From contig RZYK01000004.1 of assembly GCA_009930355.1 (NCBI GenBank), positions 1 to 31,818 on the forward strand: a DNA stretch of 31,818 nucleotides, written 5' to 3'. The notes beneath the pieces are model-generated. The model was given only the letters and a program-made list of their open reading frames with translations, did no database searches and was not told the DNA's origin. Shown piece after piece: positions 25,450 to 31,818 of this stretch; positions within the stretch are counted from its first letter, which is position 1; every line of letters starts with the position of its first letter. The stretch is from Campylobacterota bacterium (GTDB lineage: Bacteria; Campylobacterota; Campylobacteria; Campylobacterales; Sulfurospirillaceae). A program made the translations under genes and the position numbers.

Positions 25450-26145
25450 TTACTCCCGCAAAAACCTCTCCACATCGCCCACTATTTCATCTATCGCCTC
25501 AGTCGCCTTTTTATACAACACTTTGGTGTAAACCCGCTCGTTAATAGCATCACTTCGCTCTAAATTATTAAGGATGGAAACTTTTACATGTAACGCAAAA
25601 TGGTCCATCGCTACGACGTTTCCACTAGAACCAATAATGGCAAGAAATTCGCAGTCCTCCATCGCAACGCATAAGTGTTCGTACATGGGAGCAGCTTCAC
25701 CAAAGAAGACGATATCGGGGCGAAAGGAGCCGCCGCATGCTTTACATGTAAAGGTTCGCTCTTGTTTGGTATAACCGATGAGATGGGTTGCGCCACACCT
25801 TTCACAACGCAAACGAGGTAAAAAACCGTGCAAATGGAGGACGTTTTGACACCCTGCTCGCTCAAACAAATCGTCCACGTTTTGGGTGATGATGGCGATG
25901 TCGTCGGGGTATTTTTGTTGCAGTTTGGCGATGGCGTAGTGTGCAGCATTGGGCGTGACCGAGGAGAGTTGTTCACGCCTTGCATCGTAAAATGCTAGGG
26001 TATTTTCACGGTTCCAGTTTAAACACCCTGCCTGACAAATCTCCTCGATGCGGTACTTCTCCCACAGCCCATCCGCATCTCGAAACGTGGAAAGTCCACT
26101 CTCCGCACTAATGCCCGCTCCTGAAAAAATGACCACTTTTGCCAT
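25450..26145 (-). CDS. cobB: Sir2-family NAD-dependent protein deacylase
   Basis: 231-residue sirtuin that removes acyl groups from lysine with NAD. NAD-binding motif GAGISAESGLSTFRD (9-23), TQNVDDL (87-93), catalytic His106 in HLHG, zinc ligands Cys114/117 and Cys134/137, VFFGEAAP, and GSSGNVV as the second NAD motif. Tyr53 and Arg56 form the YxxR signature linked to desuccinylase/demalonylase activity in SIRT5/CobB-type enzymes. It starts 12 nt after the metH stop and is probably in the same transcript. It contains two palindrome copies; one of them encodes the zinc ligand Cys134. Confidence 0.92.
   Translation of the reverse strand: MAKVVIFSGAGISAESGLSTFRDADGLWEKYRIEEICQAGCLNWNRENTLAFYDARREQLSSVTPNAAHYAIAKLQQKYPDDIAIITQNVDDLFERAGCQNVLHLHGFLPRLRCERCGATHLIGYTKQERTFTCKACGGSFRPDIVFFGEAAPMYEHLCVAMEDCEFLAIIGSSGNVVAMDHFALHVKVSILNNLERSDAINERVYTKVLYKKATEAIDEIVGDVERFLRE
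25583..25594. repeat. Dispersed palindrome, variant TTTACATGTAAC
   Basis: Inside the Sir2 gene near its end, read as Leu-His-Val-Lys. Confidence 0.8.
25741..25752. repeat. Dispersed palindrome TTTACATGTAAA
   Basis: Exact copy (14-mer 25740-25753) inside the Sir2 gene, read as Phe-Thr-Cys-Lys, where the Cys is a zinc ligand. Confidence 0.85.
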
Positions 26146-26157
26146 GAAAAACTCCTC

Positions 26158-29100
26158 TTACACGTTAAAGTACAGCGCCTCTTTATGATGCATCACAATC
26201 GCAGTAGTACTTTGTTCAGGGTGAATTTGGAACGTCTCGCTGAGTTCGATGCCAAATTCTTCAGGCTTTAAAAGCTCAAAAATCACTTTGGTATCTTCCA
26301 AAGCAGGACACGCAGGATACCCAAACGAATAACGACACCCATGATAACGCTTCATCTGAACATCTCGCAAGCTATGCCCCTCATGCTCCGCAATGCCCAA
26401 ATCCAAACGTATCTGTTTATGCACAATCTCAGCTAGTGCTTCTGCTAACTCCACGCCCAAACCGTGCACAAAAAAGTACTCCTTAAAATTGCCCGCATCG
26501 TACAACTCTTTTTCGTACGCTGAAAACTTCGCACCAGCACTGACACACGTTAAAGCCAAAACATCGTGACGATAAGGAGCGATAAAATCACTCAAACTGC
26601 GATACGGTGCTCTGTTTTGACGAGGAAACTCAAAGCTTTTCATCGCACGCTTTGCCACCACATCGATACTCTCACGACACACCTGCTCTTCACTAAAATA
26701 CCCCTCGCTCTCATCGAACAAATAAAGCGTGTTCTCATGGGAACGTACTGGATAGTAGCCATAAATGATGATCGGCTCAAAAAGCCCCAAACGCTCGATG
26801 TCCGCCTTAACCCGCTCATACGTTGGGTAAAGCACCTCATCGAGTTGCTTTTGTTTCTCCTCTTTGCTTTGCCCTTTTCCGCTGTATCCCCAACGTTGTG
26901 CAAAAAGAATTTTATGGTTGACCCACGAGTATGCCAACTCTTTCACGTCGGTTTTTAGCACTCGTCTGCCCCAAAACGGCGGTGTGGGGATTTTGATGTC
27001 ACGGCTTGGCATTTTCAGCTCGCAAAAGGGTGGAATCTCTTTGGCTTCTTTGCTGGCTTTCATCACCGCATTTTCTAAAACTTTGCGTCCAAAGTCGGTA
27101 TTAAAATCTTTTGCCTCGATGCGACTCATCGCCTCAATACCCTCAAACGCATCTTTACAGTAAAAAATAGGCCCGTCATAAACCTTTCGACAAAAGTCCT
27201 CCACAAAGTTATCGGTCAGTGCCGCACCGCCTAAAATCACAGGAATGTTAATCCCCATCTTTTGCATCGCTTCTAGGTTTTCTTTCATGACATTGGTGGA
27301 CTTTACCAAAAGACCACTCATACCGATGGCATCGGCATTATGCTCTTTAAGTGCTTCTAAAAACTGCTCTAAGTCCGCTTTAATGCCAATGTTGATAACT
27401 TTAAAACCGTTGTTACTTAAAATGATGTCCACAAGGTTTTTACCCACATCGTGCACATCGCCCTTCACGGTTCCAATAATCAACGTGGTCGTTGTACTTT
27501 TTTCTGTTTTGGGTAAAAAAGGTTGCAAATAATCCACAGAGGCTTTCATCACCTCAGCCGATTGAAGCACAAAAGGTAACTGCATCTTTCCACTGCCAAA
27601 AAGCTCACCGACCACTTTCATCGCATCGATGAGGATTTCATTGACGATAATTTCAGCGGCTATCTCTTCTTTTGCGGTGGGTAAAAGAGCTAACATGCGC
27701 TCTTTATCGCCATCAATAAGAAGCGTCGATAGTTTCTCTTTGGTACTCATCGCTAAGTACGCTGCATCGCTCTCGTCTTTATTTTCCACCACGCCCTCAA
27801 AATGAGCGATAAACTTAAAGAGTGGGTCGCCCTCTTCTCGGCGATTAAAAAGCAAGTCTTCACACACTTTTTTATCCACGTCACTGATTTTGTGCATCGG
27901 AAGCGTGTTTTTAACATTGACAATTGCCATACTAAGACCCGCTTCCACGCAGTGGTGCAAAAAGACGGAGTTTAGGTACTCTCTGGCGTGCTTGGCTAAA
28001 CCAAAGGAGATGTTAGAGATACCCAACACAAAGCCAACTTCTGGATGCATGGCGTGAAATTCACGAATCGCTTCAATGGTTTCAATGGCAGCAGTATGGT
28101 ACTCAGCGTCGCCACTTCCCACCGTAAAAGTGAGTAAGTCAAACACCAAATCGCCTGCATTAAGAGCGTGATTTTTAGTCGCAAGCTGAAAAATACGCTC
28201 CGCAATCGCCACTTTCTCCGCTTTGCTCTTTGCCATTCCTTTTTCATCAATGGTCAAACACACCAACGCACACCCAAAACGCTTTGCGAGGGAGCAGACT
28301 TTATCGAACTTTTCCATGCCATCTTCAAGGTTCACGGAATTAATAATGGGGCGTCCACCCACCATTTTGAGTGCCACTTCTAAAGATTTAACTTGCGTGG
28401 TATCGACCATCAAAGGCAGAGCGATTTTTTGTGCATAACGCCCCACCACCTCTTTGGTGTCTTTTTCCTCATCACGCCCCGCAAAACCCACACTCACATC
28501 AATGCCATGCGCTCCGCTTCTGACTTGCTGTTGGGCAACACTCAGCGTTCCATCATAATCCTCAGCTAAAAGAAGCTCACGAAAGGCTTTAGAACCTGTG
28601 GCGTTACTTCGCTCACCAATGAGAAAAGGGGCTGGGTCTTGTTTGAGCGCTCTTACCTCAAACAAAGAAGCGATACTACGAACTATCTCACCTTTGGGCA
28701 CAAGGGGTTTTTTACCTTCCACTCTTTTACAAAGCTCCAAAATATGCTGAGGCGTTGTACCGCAACATCCACCCAACACCGCCACACCTGGGATTTGCGT
28801 AAATTTCTCTTGAAGCTCTGCAAATTCACGAGGTCCCATCGGATAAAAGGTATAACCGCCCCTGTTTTGAGGAAGCCCTGCGTTAGCATGAACGCTGATG
28901 GGTCTATCCCACACGGAACTAAGTGTCTTCACATGCTTTTCCACTTGTTCAGGACCTGTACCACAATTAAAGCCAAGGCTTAACAGTTCAAAAGGCTCCA
29001 ATATCGCCGCAATGGTCGTAGCATCGGTACCAATAAGCATCGTCCCACTCAGCTCAATCGTCACAGAAACCATGATAGGAAGCTTTACATGTAAAGAAGT

Positions 29101-29628
29101 TTGCGCATCGGTGATGGCATGAAGAGCAGCTTTAATTTGAAGTGGGTCTTGCGCTGTTTCGATGAGAAAAAGGTCACATCCACCTTCAATAGCGCCCTTA
29201 GCAGCGACTTTATATCCCTCATACATCTCATCATAGCCAATATGCCCTAAGGAAGGAAGTTTCGTTCCAGGACCAAAAGCGGCGGCGCAAAAGCGTGGTT
29301 TGTGCTCTGTTGAAAACTCCAAACACGCCTCTTTGACGATAGCCACACCTGCACGAGCGAGTTCATACGTTCGCTCCCCCATGCCATAGTCGTCCAAAAC
29401 CCATGGCAATGCCCCAAAGGTATTGGTCTTGATAATATCCGCCCCTGCTAAGAGGTAGCCACGGTGAATTTTAGAAATTTCCTCTGGTGCGGTAACATTT
29501 AAGAGTTCATTACACCCCTCTTTGCCGTCCCATTGTGTTGCGCTTAGACTGAGTGCTTGGATTTGTGTGCCCATCGCACCATCGATAACTAAAATTTTTT
29601 CTTTGATACGTTCTTGAAGTGTTGTCAA
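26158..29628 (-). CDS. metH: Cobalamin-dependent methionine synthase
   Basis: 1156 residues; transfers the methyl group of methyltetrahydrofolate to homocysteine through cobalamin. All four modules are present: homocysteine-binding barrel with zinc ligands Cys222, Cys288 and Cys289 (GFNCGTG, GGCCGTTP); pterin-binding barrel (about 330-600, GERSNATGSKAFRELL, INSVNLEDG); cobalamin cap and Rossmann domain with cobalt ligand His726 (GDVHDVGKNLV); and a C-terminal S-adenosylmethionine reactivation domain (about 880-1156, RYSFGYPACPALEDT). Length is slightly below that of E. coli MetH (about 1227). The first codon is TTG at 29628 with AGGA 7 nt upstream; no ATG lies nearby. Sir2 follows 12 nt downstream. 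No cobalamin riboswitch fits in the 86-nt gap upstream. Confidence 0.97.
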   Translation of the reverse strand: MTTLQERIKEKILVIDGAMGTQIQALSLSATQWDGKEGCNELLNVTAPEEISKIHRGYLLAGADIIKTNTFGALPWVLDDYGMGERTYELARAGVAIVKEACLEFSTEHKPRFCAAAFGPGTKLPSLGHIGYDEMYEGYKVAAKGAIEGGCDLFLIETAQDPLQIKAALHAITDAQTSLHVKLPIMVSVTIELSGTMLIGTDATTIAAILEPFELLSLGFNCGTGPEQVEKHVKTLSSVWDRPISVHANAGLPQNRGGYTFYPMGPREFAELQEKFTQIPGVAVLGGCCGTTPQHILELCKRVEGKKPLVPKGEIVRSIASLFEVRALKQDPAPFLIGERSNATGSKAFRELLLAEDYDGTLSVAQQQVRSGAHGIDVSVGFAGRDEEKDTKEVVGRYAQKIALPLMVDTTQVKSLEVALKMVGGRPIINSVNLEDGMEKFDKVCSLAKRFGCALVCLTIDEKGMAKSKAEKVAIAERIFQLATKNHALNAGDLVFDLLTFTVGSGDAEYHTAAIETIEAIREFHAMHPEVGFVLGISNISFGLAKHAREYLNSVFLHHCVEAGLSMAIVNVKNTLPMHKISDVDKKVCEDLLFNRREEGDPLFKFIAHFEGVVENKDESDAAYLAMSTKEKLSTLLIDGDKERMLALLPTAKEEIAAEIIVNEILIDAMKVVGELFGSGKMQLPFVLQSAEVMKASVDYLQPFLPKTEKSTTTTLIIGTVKGDVHDVGKNLVDIILSNNGFKVINIGIKADLEQFLEALKEHNADAIGMSGLLVKSTNVMKENLEAMQKMGINIPVILGGAALTDNFVEDFCRKVYDGPIFYCKDAFEGIEAMSRIEAKDFNTDFGRKVLENAVMKASKEAKEIPPFCELKMPSRDIKIPTPPFWGRRVLKTDVKELAYSWVNHKILFAQRWGYSGKGQSKEEKQKQLDEVLYPTYERVKADIERLGLFEPIIIYGYYPVRSHENTLYLFDESEGYFSEEQVCRESIDVVAKRAMKSFEFPRQNRAPYRSLSDFIAPYRHDVLALTCVSAGAKFSAYEKELYDAGNFKEYFFVHGLGVELAEALAEIVHKQIRLDLGIAEHEGHSLRDVQMKRYHGCRYSFGYPACPALEDTKVIFELLKPEEFGIELSETFQIHPEQSTTAIVMHHKEALYFNV
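29084..29095. repeat. Dispersed palindrome TTTACATGTAAA
   Basis: Exact copy (14-mer 29083-29096) inside metH, read as Leu-His-Val-Lys in the homocysteine-binding barrel. Confidence 0.85.
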
Positions 29629-29687
29629 ATGATATTCCTACTCTCTTATAACATAAAAATATCATATCAAAACTCTAATAAAGGAAG

Positions 29688-29714
29688 ACTTTACGGGGAA
29701 AACTCCCGTAAAGT
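29688..29714 (-). terminator. Hairpin after the SUMF1-like gene
   Basis: Perfect 10-bp stem (ACTTTACGGG / CCCGTAAAGT) with a 7-base loop, immediately after the stop at 29715. On the minus strand it is followed by a T-rich but interrupted tail, so it probably separates the gene from metH. Confidence 0.7.
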
Positions 29715-30500
29715 TTAATCTTTGGTTACAACGACACGAAAGCCAACAGGGAAATAACGATAGTTTGAAGAGTAATTAAAACGAAAAATGGCATTACACT
29801 CATCCGATAAATTGACCCAACAACACGTTGTACATTTTGGCTCATCACTCAAAGGGGCATCACTCTTTTTCATTGAAGTCGTTGGAATGTAGCAATCCTT
29901 TGTCCACTCCCATACATTACCTCTCATATCGTAAATTCCCCAATCATTTGGCGTACCACTGGCAACGGGAGAGGGAGGATTAATATTTTTTAAATTCAAA
30001 ATATTTACACAGCGATCAGAATCTTCTTCGCAACTGTATTCAATGGGCTTACCTGCACAAGAGACATACTCCCATTGTGCTTCTGTTGGAAGGTCATACT
30101 TCGTTGTGTTCTCTTTCTCATTTAAAAGTTTGACAAATTTTCTAGCTTCATTAAAACTAATTTGCTCTACTGGCATAGCAGGATTTCCTGTTTTAAATTT
30201 TGAAGGGTTTGTTCCCATGATTTCATACCACTGTTTTTGCGTCACTTCTGTAGTTTGCATATAAAAACTTTTAAGATGAACAACACTTTTAGCTTTTTGG
30301 TCTTTTTTAATGGCATCTAAACAGACTTGTTGTTCATTAACCTCAGTATACGGATTGTCTTTAGGACATGTCGCAGCTTGATTTCCTGTGGAAAAATCGC
30401 CCTCAGGAATCTCTATAAATGTCATACCAATCGAATTGGTAAAGCTATCCCCAAAAAGCATACTGACTAAAACGCACCCTGAAAAAAGTATCTTTTTCAT
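29715..30500 (-). CDS. Exported SUMF1/FGE-fold protein
   Basis: 261 residues with a signal peptide (MKKILFSGCVLVSMLFG) and a formylglycine-generating-enzyme fold: SIGMTFIEIPEGDFSTGN, FYMQTTEVTQKQWYEIMGTNPSKF, PVEQISFNEARKFVKLLN, YDLPTEAQWEYVSCAG, DMRGNVWEWTKDC and GFRVVVTKD. The catalytic cysteine pair with the usual RGGSW context of true sulfatase-activating enzymes is not seen; the C-terminal part instead has clustered cysteines (CTTCCW, DECN), probably disulfides. It is therefore likely a structural or ligand-binding member of the family. ATG 30500 has AAAGGAG upstream. Confidence 0.85.
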   Translation of the reverse strand: MKKILFSGCVLVSMLFGDSFTNSIGMTFIEIPEGDFSTGNQAATCPKDNPYTEVNEQQVCLDAIKKDQKAKSVVHLKSFYMQTTEVTQKQWYEIMGTNPSKFKTGNPAMPVEQISFNEARKFVKLLNEKENTTKYDLPTEAQWEYVSCAGKPIEYSCEEDSDRCVNILNLKNINPPSPVASGTPNDWGIYDMRGNVWEWTKDCYIPTTSMKKSDAPLSDEPKCTTCCWVNLSDECNAIFRFNYSSNYRYFPVGFRVVVTKD

Positions 30501-30690
30501 TTTTACTCCTTTTGATTGAGGTTTTTGAATTTAAACGTATAATTTTCACTAAGAACTATTATCTTGATTTCTTATGTATTTAAATGCTATCACTAAATAT
30601 CACAGCTGTCAATATTTAGAAACAAAGGAGTAAAAAAATAGACGAAGAAACGAAAAAATAGAAAAATTGTAACACGCAGAAATATCTCTC

Positions 30691-30718
30691 GCAAAGAGAC
30701 CAAAGATAGCCTCTTTGC
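30691..30718 (-). terminator. Hairpin downstream of the LivJ-like gene
   Basis: GCAAAGAG and CTCTTTGC form an 8-bp stem after the stop at 30735. The T run lies on the + strand side, so on the gene's own strand it has no U tail. It may be an mRNA 3' end structure instead of a classic terminator. Confidence 0.4.
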
Positions 30719-30720
30719 TT

Positions 30721-30732
30721 TTTACATGTAAA
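30721..30732. repeat. Dispersed palindrome TTTACATGTAAA
   Basis: Exact copy, 2 nt after the stop codon of the LivJ-like gene on the minus strand and just before the hairpin. Confidence 0.85.
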
Positions 30733-30734
30733 GA

Positions 30735-31818
30735 TTAAGGATTGACCGTGGATTTGTAAACGGCTTTGCCACCTTTAATCTCTTTAATAACCGCAGAGCG
30801 TGTTGCATTGCCTTTTTCATCAATGCTAATAAAACCAGAAACACCTTCAAATTTAACGGTTTTACGAATTTGTTCATTAACGCAAACACTATCCATTGGA
30901 TTGGCACAACGATTCATCGCATCGACCATGATGTTGTAGGCATCTGCTCCTAAAGCAGTGAAAGAGTTAAGCTCTTTTTTGCCTGTTTTTTTCTCATACG
31001 CTACAATAAAATCTTTTGATTTTTGTGTGGGAGGTGCACTATGATCAAACGCATCGGTAAACATATACCCTTCAACAGCTTCACCACCTAAATCAATAAA
31101 CGTTTGATTGGCAACGCCATCGCCTGAGAAAAAGGGTTTATTTAACTCTGCTTGTTTAGCTTGACGCTTAATCATAGAGGCTTCTGTGTGGTAAACGGGT
31201 AGAAACACAAAATCCGCGTTGAGCGCTTTAATTTGTGAAATGACGGCTTTAAAATCTTTATCGCCAGAGTTAATGCGAATCTCTTTCACCACTTTACCGC
31301 CATTTTTAGTAAACGCTTCCGTAAATGCTTTAGAAAGACCCAAAGAGTAAACCTGCGCTTGATCAGTCACCACCACTGCTGTTTTTAACCCCAAATCTTT
31401 GGTGGCATAGTTAGCAACCACAGTCCCTTGAAACGAGTCAATAAAACAGACCCGATTGGCATACATTCGTTTTTCAGTCAATTTATCATTGGTTGCCGCA
31501 GGTGCAATCACGGGAACGTGTTTTTTTTCTGCAATGGAAATAATTTGTGCCGTATTGGTACTAATCATCTCACCAATAATTCCCACTACTTTGTCTGAAA
31601 TAATCAATCGTGTTGCGGCATTGGCCGATTCAACTTTATCACCTTTGGTATCGACTAAGACCAATTTAACGCTGTCACCATTTTGAAGTTTTGGTGTAAT
31701 CGCATTGGCAAGCTCAATCCCTTCATACGCAACTTGACCATACCCAGCAAGGGCACCACTCATGGGAAGAATAACACCCACATTAATCTCTTTTGCCATC
31801 ATGCTTGTTGCCAAAATA
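30735..31818 (-). CDS. Branched-chain amino acid-type ABC transporter substrate-binding protein, 5' end outside window
   Basis: About 361 residues are visible of a type-1 periplasmic binding protein (LivJ/BraC group): VGVILPMSGALAGYGQVAYEGIELA, GIIGEMISTNTAQIISIAEK, VPVIAPAATNDKLT, NRVCFIDSFQGTVVANYA and SFTALGADAYNIMVDAM are diagnostic. The visible start ILATSMMAKE is the end of a signal peptide, so only the first residues are missing; the in-frame TTG at 31814 is unlikely to be the true start. Ligands of this group include branched-chain amino acids, urea and amides, and the sequence alone does not decide. The transporter genes should lie upstream outside the window. Confidence 0.92.
   Translation of the reverse strand, partial: ILATSMMAKEINVGVILPMSGALAGYGQVAYEGIELANAITPKLQNGDSVKLVLVDTKGDKVESANAATRLIISDKVVGIIGEMISTNTAQIISIAEKKHVPVIAPAATNDKLTEKRMYANRVCFIDSFQGTVVANYATKDLGLKTAVVVTDQAQVYSLGLSKAFTEAFTKNGGKVVKEIRINSGDKDFKAVISQIKALNADFVFLPVYHTEASMIKRQAKQAELNKPFFSGDGVANQTFIDLGGEAVEGYMFTDAFDHSAPPTQKSKDFIVAYEKKTGKKELNSFTALGADAYNIMVDAMNRCANPMDSVCVNEQIRKTVKFEGVSGFISIDEKGNATRSAVIKEIKGGKAVYKSTVNP

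Noticed and set aside
24821..26145. Sir2 plus neighbour as an antiphage (Thoeris-like or SIR2 effector) pair
   Set aside because: The Sir2 is a standard 231-residue deacylase with intact zinc and catalytic residues and sits behind metH; the neighbour shows no TIR or other defence motif that I can recognise.
26566..26958. 130-residue open frame on the + strand inside metH
   Set aside because: Antisense shadow of a well-supported gene, with no ribosome binding site or family resemblance; the same holds for other frames inside mop, metH and the receptor genes.
29629..29714. Cobalamin or SAM riboswitch upstream of metH
   Set aside because: Only 86 nt are available, and part of this is the terminator hairpin of the upstream gene; no B12-box is seen.

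Overview
The window looks like chromosomal DNA of a free-living, respiratory member of the Campylobacterota, most probably Sulfurospirillum or a close relative. This is an inference from the AT-rich composition, the gene content (Mop-type aldehyde oxidoreductase, FIST-domain kinase, NicO/DUF1007 pair, cobalamin-dependent MetH) and the protein style. No rRNA, tRNA, CRISPR array or complete mobile element was seen.

Layout. 1-1997 (-): a molybdenum aldehyde oxidoreductase, cut by the window start. 1998-2422: a regulatory region with an 11-bp tandem repeat. 2423-4977 (+): a FIST-domain histidine kinase and an OmpR-type response regulator, divergent from the oxidoreductase. 5014-7075 (-): a glucosylglycerol-phosphate phosphatase/synthase fusion gene broken by an internal deletion plus frameshift. 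7252-10533 (-): four genes with 4-bp overlaps (diheme cytochrome-like protein, NicO metal transporter, DUF1007 protein, small exported protein). 10694-12511 (+): a PhoX-type lipoprotein. 12540-16940 (-): an iron/metal uptake operon (TonB receptor, DUF3649, PepSY membrane protein, exported anchored protein). 17061-19013 (-): two AraC regulators. 19125-23543 (+): DUF2798 protein, FyuA-like TonB receptor, SAM methyltransferase and an RhtX/FptX-like permease, which reads as a xenosiderophore uptake operon. 23627-26145 (-): a yeast-type cytosine deaminase, a SnoaL-like protein, a Sir2 remnant, an unknown protein and an intact Sir2. 26158-29628 (-): metH. 29715-30500 (-): an exported SUMF1-fold protein. 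30735-31818 (-): a LivJ-like binding protein, cut by the window end.

The most striking unexplained signal is a dispersed palindrome, TTTACATGTAAA (often CTTTACATGTAAAG). Fifteen sites carry the perfect TTACATGTAA core, where about 0.1 would be expected by chance. Eight lie inside unrelated genes, mostly written as Leu-His-Val, and several others lie immediately after stop codons. It behaves like a highly iterated palindrome of unknown function. Other points of interest are the broken ggpPS gene, the siderophore-type operon carrying a methyltransferase, the Sir2 duplicate remnant, and tandem 11-bp repeats placed where the FIST two-component system could act on the aldehyde oxidoreductase gene.
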